Positions 44,702 through 52,566 of a stretch of DNA of 64,000 bases are shown piece by piece (positions within the stretch are counted from its first letter, which is position 1; each line of letters opens with the position of its first letter). The notes beneath the pieces were generated by a model, which was not told the origin of the DNA, did no database searches, and worked only from the letters and a program-made list of their open reading frames with translations. The stretch spans positions 1 through 64,000 of the forward strand of contig NZ_AQPF01000014.1 of NCBI RefSeq assembly GCF_009846745.1. The letters are read 5' to 3'. Origin of the DNA: Alloalcanivorax xiamenensis (GTDB lineage Bacteria > Pseudomonadota > Gammaproteobacteria > Pseudomonadales > Alcanivoracaceae). A program made the translations under genes and the position numbers.

Positions 44702-45886
44702 GTGGATACGCAACACGTGACGACGATGCCCGGAACTGACCGGGACACCAGCCTGCCTTTCCCTTCTCTGGACGGACAAACGCTTCAGGCGTACAACCAG
44801 CTGGTCGCCACCCTGTACAGCGGTTTGCATGACAACACCGGCTTTCAATCCTTCTTCAATGCCTTTCAACAACATTTCAAAGCCTTGCAGGGCGGAATTC
44901 TCGGGGTTACCTCCAATCCCCAGCGCATGGTGTACGGCTGGACCTTCGGCTACCCGGAAGGATTCGAGGAGTGGTATATCAACAGCGATCTTCCGGAAAA
45001 AGACGAGGCTCTGACCCGTTACATACAATTGCCACCGCGACAATTCGACTCCTTTTTGCGCGGCGATGACAGCCGCACCATCCTCGAAATCCTCGGCCCT
45101 GAAAGCCGCGCCTGGGCGGAAGCCGTTGGCATGGGGGACAGCGCCGGCATGCTGGTAACGCGGGAAAACGACACCAATGTGGTTTTCATGGCCAACCGCC
45201 ACCAGGATTTCGGGCCTTATACCGATGGCGAACTCCTGCAGATGAACCTGCTGGCCCCGCATATCGAAAATGCCGTTGCCCTGCACCTGAAGCTGTACCA
45301 ATCAAACAGCGACAACGAAAACCTGGCCATGGCGCTCAACCATGTGAACAAACCTCTGATGGTGTTCAATGCGCTGGGCAGCATTGCCCAGGCCAATGAC
45401 GCCGCCCGAAACCTGCTGACCCATACCGGCAATCTTTTCATTGGTGACGACCAGCGTCTGCACAGCAGTGACAAACGTCTGAGTCGCAAACTGCACGACG
45501 CCATCAGTACCAGCATTGTGCATTCCCACAAAGGCCATCTGGATACCCGCACCCTGTTTATTCGCAATGGGCCCGAGCGGCTTGCCATCTGCCTGACCCC
45601 ACTGGTCGCGGAAAGTGTCGAGAACAACGGTGTTCTCGCGGAGTTGTTCAGTTTCGATACAGAGCTGGTGCCCGATCTGCAACGAATGCAAACGCTGTTT
45701 CAATGCACCCCGGCGGAAGCCGCCGTGGCGGCGGCATTGATCCAGGGCCAGGGCGCCGGCGCCATCGCCGAAGAAAAACAAATATCCGTCCACACCGCCC
45801 GCCAGCATATCAAGAACCTGCTGGCCAAAAACGGCTATCGTAAACAGACCGAGCTGGTGGCCATGCTGGTGCGGGCGCTGGGATAA
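44702..45886 (+). CDS. LuxR-type HTH regulator 2 of 3
   Basis: 394-residue paralogue of its neighbours, 15 bases after the first gene. N-terminal TLYSGLHDNTGFQSFFNAFQ and the WTFGYPEGFEEWYINSDLPE block correspond to the third protein's WYHGLSEEFLDWYLENNM. A PAS-like segment follows (NKPLMVFNALGSIAQANDAA, about 215-235), then the helix-turn-helix (CTPAEAAVAAALIQGQGAGA, ISVHTARQHIKNLLAKNGYR). GTG start with AGGAGCCAATACA upstream. The effector is unknown. Confidence 0.85.
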   Translation: MDTQHVTTMPGTDRDTSLPFPSLDGQTLQAYNQLVATLYSGLHDNTGFQSFFNAFQQHFKALQGGILGVTSNPQRMVYGWTFGYPEGFEEWYINSDLPEKDEALTRYIQLPPRQFDSFLRGDDSRTILEILGPESRAWAEAVGMGDSAGMLVTRENDTNVVFMANRHQDFGPYTDGELLQMNLLAPHIENAVALHLKLYQSNSDNENLAMALNHVNKPLMVFNALGSIAQANDAARNLLTHTGNLFIGDDQRLHSSDKRLSRKLHDAISTSIVHSHKGHLDTRTLFIRNGPERLAICLTPLVAESVENNGVLAELFSFDTELVPDLQRMQTLFQCTPAEAAVAAALIQGQGAGAIAEEKQISVHTARQHIKNLLAKNGYRKQTELVAMLVRALG

Positions 45887-45917
45887 AAATACACACCAAC
45901 CAGAAAACAAGACAATA

Positions 45918-45958
45918 TCATCCCGCGCACTGTCATCGCGAACCGGACCCGGGATGAC
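45918..45958. repeat. GGGATGAC-type hairpin repeat, copy 1
   Basis: TCATCCCG (45918-45925) pairs with CGGGATGA (45950-45957). A related hairpin ending CCCGGGATGAC lies at 46918-46941. The two bracket the third LuxR gene. Confidence 0.5.
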
Positions 45959-46005
45959 AGAGCTGAATTTGTGTAGGGGATGTCCCAATAACAACCAGGA
46001 AAACC

Positions 46006-46833
46006 ATGGCACCAGTACTACAGAATGAGCCTGATCTGCTTCAAACACTGTACCGCTCTCTGACTCACCAGGAAGGCTTTCACGCCTTTCTGGAAAAACT
46101 GACTGGCGCCATCAACGGCTGTGCCGCCCAGCTATTGGTGATTCACCGTCAGCCCCCGCGCATGGAACATCTTTGGTATCACGGCCTGTCGGAAGAGTTC
46201 CTTGACTGGTATCTGGAAAACAACATGATCGCCCAGGATGTGGTGAGCAATCAGGCAATCAAACAGGCACCAGGGCTCTTCCAGTCAGCCCTGCCGCTGC
46301 TGCCGGATTTTCAACCCGACGCGGATTACTCCAAATGGGAGAACGAGCAAGACATGCTGGACTCCGCCTGGCTGGTGGTTGACAGCACCCGCACCCACAC
46401 CTTTGTCCTGACCATTCAGCGCACAGTGAGCCAGGGACCTTATCAGCGGGCGGAACTGAGAGCCCTGAACCGGCTGGTTCCTCATATCCGCCACACAGTG
46501 CAGCTATATCGGCAACTGGAAACCCGCAGCAAGGCAGCGTCATCCCTGTCAGCGGTCATTGATGTTCTCCCCGATGCCACCTTTGTACTCGACAGCCTGG
46601 CCACCGTACTGTACTCCAACAAGGCCGCCCGCGCTTTGATCAACCGAGAGCGCTGCCTTAGCATCCGCGACGAACGCTTCAACTTTGCCGAAAAGGACGT
46701 GCAGACCATCGCCAGGCAACTGGGCCGCGGGGTCTCCACCGTACGCACACAGATCAAACATATCTTCCAGAGAACCGGCTGCTCCCGGCAGGGGGAACTG
46801 ATCAGCCGGATTCTGGCGGCGTTATTGCGTTAA
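46006..46833 (+). CDS. LuxR-type HTH regulator 3 of 3, internally deleted
   Basis: 275-residue paralogue, about 100-120 residues shorter than its neighbours. The sensor part (TLYRSLTHQEGFHAFLEKLT, WYHGLSEEFLDWYLENNMIA) and PAS start (LPDATFVLDSLATVLYSNKA) are intact. CLSIRDERFNFAEKDVQT then runs straight into the recognition half of the HTH (IARQLGRGVSTVRTQIKHIF). The rest of the PAS region, the linker and the first HTH helices (the TPxEAxVA block) are missing, in frame. DNA binding is doubtful. The ATG follows AACCAGGAAAACC. Confidence 0.8.
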   Translation: MAPVLQNEPDLLQTLYRSLTHQEGFHAFLEKLTGAINGCAAQLLVIHRQPPRMEHLWYHGLSEEFLDWYLENNMIAQDVVSNQAIKQAPGLFQSALPLLPDFQPDADYSKWENEQDMLDSAWLVVDSTRTHTFVLTIQRTVSQGPYQRAELRALNRLVPHIRHTVQLYRQLETRSKAASSLSAVIDVLPDATFVLDSLATVLYSNKAARALINRERCLSIRDERFNFAEKDVQTIARQLGRGVSTVRTQIKHIFQRTGCSRQGELISRILAALLR

Positions 46834-46917
46834 CACTTCCCTTCGTCACTCCAGACTTGCCCCGGAGCCTCTCTTAAACCATCGCAGACGTTCCAAACAC
46901 TCTGCCAACGGCGTGAG

Positions 46918-46941
46918 ATCCCGGGGCGAGCCCGGGATGAC
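46918..46941. repeat. GGGATGAC-type hairpin repeat, copy 2
   Basis: ATCCCGGG (46918-46925) and CCCGGGAT (46931-46938) form an 8-bp stem with a five-base loop, followed by GAC. It lies between converging genes and may also terminate them. Confidence 0.55.
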
Positions 46942-46959
46942 GGTGGGTTATTGGCTTCC

Positions 46960-49032
46960 TTAGTCTGCCGTAAAGTTCAGGGTGTAATGGCAAACACTTT
47001 CTTCGCTGTTGAGATCCCACGTCCAGGTTTCGGTGACATCAATCGAGCCTGTGATCTTGGGGGATTCGCCTGGGTTATAGGTTGCATTCCAGTCAAACTC
47101 CACTTCGGCCCACTGGGTAACGCAGTCGCCAACACCATTGCACCCTTGGTAAATCACTTCCTTTGGGTCCGCGCCGCTGGTGGAAATAGAACGATCAGCC
47201 TTGTCGTAGCTCCCTGCGCTTTCACCATCGATAGTGAAATTTCCACTGTCAGCATAAAGGCGCCATGTTTCACCAAAGCTCTCGGAATCACCAATCTGAC
47301 CATCAATATGGCACTGCATAATGGCCCGGTTGGTGGGGTCATTTTCCGGGTCGTGGTAGTAAGTCAGCTCTTCACCTGGTGTATAGGCTGACAGTGTCTC
47401 GGTAATTGTCAGGTTCAGCGTGGTGGTGCTATTGGAAGGAGCCGGATCAATACCATCCTCAATCCCGTCATCATCCGAATCAGGGTCAAAATCGTTCGGA
47501 TCCTGAGCGTTGGCCAGGCCGTCACCATCGATGTCGTCATCGGCCACATCCCCTACGCCATCATTGTCAAAATCTTCCTGGCCCGGGTTCGGGTCATTGG
47601 GCGCGTTATCCAGGTCATCGATCACGCCGTCCTCATCGGTATCCTGCTCACAGGCATCCCCCGTGCCATTGCTGTTGTCGTCGATCTGACTGGCATTGGG
47701 GGTCAGGCGGCAGTTGTCTGAGGTGTCGGCAACACCGTCCCCATCATCGTCGCTGTCACACACATCACCCTGGCCATCGCTGTCGGTGTCCAACTGACTG
47801 GCATTGGGGATTGCCGGGCAATTATCTTCGGCGTCCACAATGCCATCGTTGTCGGCGTCCAGGTCACAGGCATTTCCGATACCATCGTTATCGCCATCTT
47901 CCTGGTTGAAATTCGGCGTTTCCAGGCAGTTGTCTTCATGGTCCAGGATTTCATCGTTGTCCCTGTCCTGGTCACAGGCATCGCCTGTACCATCGGCATC
48001 CTCATCCGCCTGGTCCGGATTGGCGACGGAAGGACAGTTGTCCGCGCTGTCAAGGTGGCCATCCAGATCGCTATCCACTTCCAGATCCGGGTTTTCCACG
48101 GTTTCATCCAGATCCTCGGGAGGATTCACCTCTACTCCGGTTTGTTCTGTTTCTGATGCCAGCAAATCTTCCAGGTCACTGATAAAAGTATCGGTACCAG
48201 GCACCTTAACCATGCTCAGGTCCTGGCTCAGATCATCCACCACGTTGGTACCGGAAAACCCGGAGATGGCGACACCACCCGCCTCCCCATCCACAACACC
48301 ATCACTGACGTCCTCCGCCAACATGGCGATGACCGCATCGGAGGACGCCGGCGTACTTGTTCTACTTCCAATTCCCGTGGCAACCGCGACCAAGGCCTCA
48401 TTCGCCATGCGGTATTTCACGACAGAGGAATAATCCGCTTCCTCCATACCCGATACATAAAGAGGGGGTGTTTCAAACAGATTCAGAGTAGGGTCGATAC
48501 CAAATCCCAGCGCCGTGGCGACTTGCGCCTGAGCGGCAACCAGTTCGCTATCGAAGTTTTCCGTAGTGAGCTCTTTCTCGCTCAGAAGCTCAACCACCAT
48601 GGTAGTCATCGGTGTGGCATAAACCGGCTGATTTCCGCTTAATTGCGATTGAGTCACTATTGTTTTCAGTGTCTGCATGGCGGCACTGCCGTCATCGGTG
48701 GACAGGTCCGTGGTTTCGCCGTCAACGGTGATCACCAGAAGAAAAGGAGCCTCCACTGGTTTCAGTGTCAAACCGTCGATGGCCGCCTGCTGACTGGTGC
48801 GCGTTTCGCCGACGCTGGCGCCCTGTAAATTTCCCACGGCCACATCAATTCGATAGGCCATGACAGGCGCATTGGCCAGCGGCCCCTTCACCGCAGCCCC
48901 GGACATTTTCATCCCTGAGCCCCCGGTATCACTGGCCGGCGGATTGCTGCTTCCCCCACCACCACAGGCGGACAGTACCGCCGCAACCCCCATCGCCAAC
49001 GCACTCCGTATGAACCAGCTCTTTGTCATCAT
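46960..49032 (-). CDS. lipoprotein with thrombospondin type 3 repeats
   Basis: 690-residue exported protein. Signal FIRSALAMGVAAVLSACGGG with lipobox LSAC. Residues about 40-300 are mixed with no recognised domain. From about 300 to 530 there are tandem TSP3 calcium-binding repeats of the type DNCPSVANPDQADEDADGTG, with paired cysteines in most units. The last ~150 residues are beta-rich with four cysteines, ending CHYTLNFTAD. Likely an outer-membrane-anchored, calcium-stabilised surface or periplasmic protein; function unknown. ATG 49032 has GAGGGACGGGGA upstream. Convergent with the LuxR trio. Confidence 0.85.
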   Translation of the reverse strand: MMTKSWFIRSALAMGVAAVLSACGGGGSSNPPASDTGGSGMKMSGAAVKGPLANAPVMAYRIDVAVGNLQGASVGETRTSQQAAIDGLTLKPVEAPFLLVITVDGETTDLSTDDGSAAMQTLKTIVTQSQLSGNQPVYATPMTTMVVELLSEKELTTENFDSELVAAQAQVATALGFGIDPTLNLFETPPLYVSGMEEADYSSVVKYRMANEALVAVATGIGSRTSTPASSDAVIAMLAEDVSDGVVDGEAGGVAISGFSGTNVVDDLSQDLSMVKVPGTDTFISDLEDLLASETEQTGVEVNPPEDLDETVENPDLEVDSDLDGHLDSADNCPSVANPDQADEDADGTGDACDQDRDNDEILDHEDNCLETPNFNQEDGDNDGIGNACDLDADNDGIVDAEDNCPAIPNASQLDTDSDGQGDVCDSDDDGDGVADTSDNCRLTPNASQIDDNSNGTGDACEQDTDEDGVIDDLDNAPNDPNPGQEDFDNDGVGDVADDDIDGDGLANAQDPNDFDPDSDDDGIEDGIDPAPSNSTTTLNLTITETLSAYTPGEELTYYHDPENDPTNRAIMQCHIDGQIGDSESFGETWRLYADSGNFTIDGESAGSYDKADRSISTSGADPKEVIYQGCNGVGDCVTQWAEVEFDWNATYNPGESPKITGSIDVTETWTWDLNSEESVCHYTLNFTAD

Positions 49033-49129
49033 TCCCCGTCCCTCATTCTAGTTCCACCAATGGCAGCGTTTATCGCCTTGTCCTCCATTAGCCCAAAGCA
49101 AGGTAGCCATGCTGAAAAAAATCCACATC

Positions 49130-49142
49130 CCCCAAATTGGGG
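49130..49142. promoter_or_regulatory. candidate operator CCCCAA-A-TTGGGG
   Basis: Perfect 13-bp dyad 98 bases upstream of the TSP3 lipoprotein start, within a slightly larger hairpin (CATCCCC...GGGGATG). It is a candidate binding site for a dimeric regulator such as one of the adjacent LuxR-type proteins; the link is speculative. Confidence 0.45.
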
Positions 49143-49242
49143 ATGGGTAAGTGCTAACGGGCAGATTTCGGACTGACAGGGTTCTTTAAAGAGAGGCGTT
49201 GGAAGTCAGTGCTTTCATGACCTGACCGGGGGATCCCGAATA

Positions 49243-49272
49243 GAAAAAACTTCCGGGGGGAGCCCCCGGAAG
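49243..49272 (-). terminator. Rho-independent terminator of the AlkK-like gene
   Basis: On the minus strand a GC-rich stem CTTCCGGGGGCTCCCCCCGG closes with AAG and is followed by TTTTTTC. It lies 14 bases after the stop codon. Confidence 0.85.
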
Positions 49273-49285
49273 AACGCAGGGAAAA

Positions 49286-50914
49286 TCAGGCGCTGAGTTG
49301 CTCGCGCAACACGTGTTTCTGGAATTTTCCGGTGGAGGTTTTCGGCAACTCGTCGACGAAGAACACCTTTTTGGGGCACTTGAAGCCCGCCAGACCCTCC
49401 CGACAATGGCTGACGATGTCTTCCTCGCTGACCGAAAGCCCGCTCTTCAAGGCGATGAAGGCACAGGGAATTTCTCCCCAATGCGGATCAGGGCCGGCCA
49501 CCACCGCAGCTTCCAGCACCGCGGGGTGGGCGTACAGCACGCTCTCCACTTCCAGGGTGGAAATGTTCTCGCCACCGGAGATGATAATGTCCTTGGAGCG
49601 GTCCTTGATCTCCACGTAACCGTCCTCATGCCACACTCCCAGGTCACCGGTATGGAACCAGCCGCCGGCGAAGGCTTTTTCAGTGCCTCCGGGGTTGTTC
49701 AGATAGCCTTTCATGACGCTGTGCCCGCGCACGAACAGCTCACCCAGGCTGACGCCGTTGCGGGGTACCGGTGTCATCGTCTCCGGATCGGCCACCATCA
49801 TGTCGGTCATCGACAGCGACAGAATCCCCTGCCGCGCCACCTTGTCGGCCTTGTCTTCCAGGGACAGCGCCGCCCACGGGTCCTGGAATTCACACACCAG
49901 GCTGGGGCCGTAGGTTTCGGTGAGACCATACAAATGGACAATGTTGATCCCCAGGTTTTCCATGGCGGCGATGGTGGCGGCCGGTGGCGCGGCACCGCCG
50001 GTGGCCACGGTCACGGTGTGATCGAAGGGCCGACGCTGCTCTTCCGGCGCGTTGATCATCATGTTCAGCACCACCGGGGCGGCGCAGAAATGGGTCACCT
50101 TGTGCTCGCTGATGGCACGAAAAATCGGCTCCGGGTGGGGCTGGCGAAGACACACGTGGGTACCGGCCACGGCGGTCACCGCCCAGGGAAAACACCAGCC
50201 GTTGCAGTGAAACATGGGCAGCGTCCACAGATACGCCGCGCCCTGGGGCAACCCCAGCCCAATAATGTTGCTCAGGGCATTCAGGTAGGCACCACGGTGA
50301 TGGTAGACCACGCCCTTGGGGTCGCCAGTGGTGCCGGAGGTGTAGTTCAACGTGATCGCCTGCCATTCATCCGCCGGCGCCTGCCAGGTAAAGTCGTCAC
50401 GCCCACGAGCCAGCAGTTCGTCAAAAGTCAGTTCTCCGACCCGCTCCCCGCCTTCGAAAGTCGGATCCTCCACATCCACCACCAGAGGCGAAACCGAGCA
50501 GCAGGACAACGCCTCCCGGCTTCGCTCATGGAATTCAGGGTCGGTGAAGAACACCTTGGCCTGCCCGTGATCCAGCATGAACGCCATGGACGCCGCGTCC
50601 AGGCGGGTGTTCTGGGTGTTGAGTACCGCGCCCAGCATCGGCACGGCGAAATGCAGCTCCAGCATTTCCGGTACATTGGGTAGCAATGCCGCCACGGTAT
50701 CACCGGGCCCCACCCCCATGGCCCGCAGCGCGGAGGCCAACCGCAAACAGCGTTGATGAGTCTCGCCCCAGGTGCGCCGCACCGGACCATGAATCACCGC
50801 GGTGCGATAGGGATGCGCCAGCGCGGTACGGGCCAGAAAAGTGAGCGGTGTCAGCGCCGAGAAATTGGCGGCGTTGGGCGTCAGGTCCGCATCGAAAGCA
50901 AGCGAGCTGGACAT
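49286..50914 (-). CDS. alkK-like: AlkK-like acyl-CoA synthetase
   Basis: 542-residue adenylate-forming ligase. P-loop LNYTSGTTGDPKGVVYHHRG (about 185-204), LPMFHCNGWCFPW typical of the medium-chain (AlkK) group, A5 HLYGLTETYGPS, A7 GWFHTGDLGVWHEDGYVEIK, A8 DRSKDIIISGGENISTLEVE, and the C-terminal Lys in LPKTSTGKFQKHVLRE. AlkK-type enzymes activate medium-chain fatty acids. ATG 50914 has CAGGAGATTCC at proper spacing, better than a start seven codons earlier. Last gene of the acyl locus, followed by a strong terminator. Confidence 0.92.
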   Translation of the reverse strand: MSSSLAFDADLTPNAANFSALTPLTFLARTALAHPYRTAVIHGPVRRTWGETHQRCLRLASALRAMGVGPGDTVAALLPNVPEMLELHFAVPMLGAVLNTQNTRLDAASMAFMLDHGQAKVFFTDPEFHERSREALSCCSVSPLVVDVEDPTFEGGERVGELTFDELLARGRDDFTWQAPADEWQAITLNYTSGTTGDPKGVVYHHRGAYLNALSNIIGLGLPQGAAYLWTLPMFHCNGWCFPWAVTAVAGTHVCLRQPHPEPIFRAISEHKVTHFCAAPVVLNMMINAPEEQRRPFDHTVTVATGGAAPPAATIAAMENLGINIVHLYGLTETYGPSLVCEFQDPWAALSLEDKADKVARQGILSLSMTDMMVADPETMTPVPRNGVSLGELFVRGHSVMKGYLNNPGGTEKAFAGGWFHTGDLGVWHEDGYVEIKDRSKDIIISGGENISTLEVESVLYAHPAVLEAAVVAGPDPHWGEIPCAFIALKSGLSVSEEDIVSHCREGLAGFKCPKKVFFVDELPKTSTGKFQKHVLREQLSA

Positions 50915-51005
50915 GATCGGAATCTCCTGAATCAAGGGCGCCCCATGCCGATCACGGGGCGCCGGGTTACGGTGTCACTTTGTTGTTTTCGCGAAACAAT
51001 CCGGT

Positions 51006-52388
51006 CTATTCAGAGCTGGCGGGCTCGGCGGCACCGGCGGTGGCGCGGCTTTCGCCAGCCAGCCAGTCACGCTCCAGCACCAGCCACAGAACCAGACCGG
51101 CGCCCAGCCCCCAGGCGGCGCCCTTGGTGGCCAGAATGGCACCGACGATCACCGCCACACCGCGTTGCAGGTTGGTGCCCTTGCCGAGCATCTCCACCGC
51201 CAGGTAGCCGCACAGATAACCCTGGATCAGTAAGGTCAGCGCCAGGCCGATGTTCAAACCCGGCTTGAACAGCGACACCACCGGCAGCAGCAGAAGCGCG
51301 ATGCTCATACCCCAATAGATGCTGTTGGCACCGCCCCAATAGCTGTCCATGGCCTTGCGGTCGTTATTCATATAGCGATTGACCACCAGTGCCTGGCCAC
51401 CGGTCCAGGACGGCCCGGACAGACTGATGAAAGGCGCGCACAGCCCGTGAAACAGATTACGGATACCGGCGATGATGCTGTTGCGGCGCGGGCTGAATAC
51501 CAGCTTCTCATCCTTGCGTACCTTGTCCGCGTTTTTAAACAGAGAGTCGATCACCAGTACATCCCCGAACGCGATCACATAGGCGGCCAGCGCCAGCGGC
51601 AGGGCATCCAGGAAATACTGATAAGAAGGCCAGCCGAGGCCGAATACGGTATAGCTCTCAAGCATTTCGCCAAATGGCAGCGAGACCCAACCCCATTGCA
51701 GACTCGGTGCCCGCACCTCGCCAATCAGGATGCCGAACGCGTACGCAATCAGGAACGGCACGGCGATACCGTACTGGGCAATGAAGCGAAACATCGGGTA
51801 GCGCTCACGCAGCGGCGCCGCCGTTCTGGAGAACAGCATGAAGAACCCGAGCGTGGCCCCGAGCAGAATGGTGATCGGCATGGACCAGACCCGGCCGGTG
51901 TCGGAGAACTCGGTCATCACCGCGGAAAAGCCGGCGCCGATCAGAATCCCCGCCTTCAATGACATGGGCATCTTGCGCACCAGCACATCCGCCCCCTTGA
52001 ACAGGCCCATGGCGAAAAACACCGCCGCCACCGTTAACTGCAACGCCACCAGGGCGAGAATGCGCGCGTCCCCTTCCGGGTAGCCGGATAGAAAAGCCAC
52101 GTACAAGGGAATGCCGGCGGTAATCCAGCCGGACACCGCCGGATCACCGAAATGGCCGTGCAGCATGAACAGGAAGTTGTTGATCACCACGAAAGCCACG
52201 GCAATCTCGAAAGGAATACCCAGCACCGATGTCATCAGGCCGGAAATACTCAGCGGCACCACACACAGAATCGCGCCCTGCAGAATGTCGGGCAATTCCA
52301 GTTTGTAGTGGACAAAGGGGATGCGCAGCTTCAGGAAACCCAGCGCCGAAGGCTGCTCGCCTCCGTCCGCTCTCTTTCGCAGACTCAT
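51006..52388 (-). CDS. multipass permease, NCS2/SLC23- or SulP-like
   Basis: 460-residue membrane protein with about 12 hydrophobic segments, such as ILQGAILCVVPLSISGLMTS, FVVINNFLFMLHGHFGDPAV and VAVIVGAILATKGAAWGLGA. The HFGDPAVSGWITAGIP stretch and the half-helix-like LSGPSWTGGQALVVNRYM suggest the UraA/SulP (7+7) fold, hence an anion, nucleobase or carboxylate carrier. Substrate unknown; neighbours suggest an organic acid fed to the acyl-CoA pathway. Preceded by a 14-bp palindrome and its own promoter region; 91 bases before the AlkK-like gene. Confidence 0.75.
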   Translation of the reverse strand: MSLRKRADGGEQPSALGFLKLRIPFVHYKLELPDILQGAILCVVPLSISGLMTSVLGIPFEIAVAFVVINNFLFMLHGHFGDPAVSGWITAGIPLYVAFLSGYPEGDARILALVALQLTVAAVFFAMGLFKGADVLVRKMPMSLKAGILIGAGFSAVMTEFSDTGRVWSMPITILLGATLGFFMLFSRTAAPLRERYPMFRFIAQYGIAVPFLIAYAFGILIGEVRAPSLQWGWVSLPFGEMLESYTVFGLGWPSYQYFLDALPLALAAYVIAFGDVLVIDSLFKNADKVRKDEKLVFSPRRNSIIAGIRNLFHGLCAPFISLSGPSWTGGQALVVNRYMNNDRKAMDSYWGGANSIYWGMSIALLLLPVVSLFKPGLNIGLALTLLIQGYLCGYLAVEMLGKGTNLQRGVAVIVGAILATKGAAWGLGAGLVLWLVLERDWLAGESRATAGAAEPASSE

Positions 52389-52474
52389 GTTGTTCTCCGT
52401 TATCCGGTTTTATTGGCGTTATCGATGCGGCGGTAATGCCGTTTTTTTGAATCAGGGGTTTTCCCCTGAATACT

Positions 52475-52488
52475 AGGTATATATACCT
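52475..52488. promoter_or_regulatory. 14-bp palindrome AGGTATATATACCT
   Basis: Perfect palindrome 87 bases upstream of the permease start and beyond the aldehyde dehydrogenase terminator, in an AT-rich patch. Candidate operator or extended promoter for permease and alkK-like genes. Confidence 0.45.
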
Positions 52489-52517
52489 TTTTAATCAAGT
52501 GAAAACACCCAAAATAA

Positions 52518-52543
52518 AAAGGCCCGCTAAAGCGGGCCTTTCA
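52518..52543 (-). terminator. Rho-independent terminator after aldehyde dehydrogenase gene
   Basis: AAAGGCCCGC-TTTA-GCGGGCCTTT on the minus strand, continuing TTATTTT, 24 bases past the stop. A textbook stem with T-tract; it separates the dehydrogenase operon from the permease unit. Confidence 0.9.
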
Positions 52544-52566
52544 ACGGAGCCGGGGCTGCCCGGCGG

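Noticed and set aside
50987..50996. TTTCGCGAAA palindrome upstream of the AlkK-like gene as a PsrA-type operator
   Set aside because: Half-site orientation (TTT..AAA) is opposite to the GAAAC..GTTTC pattern recalled for PsrA; ten bases occur often by chance.
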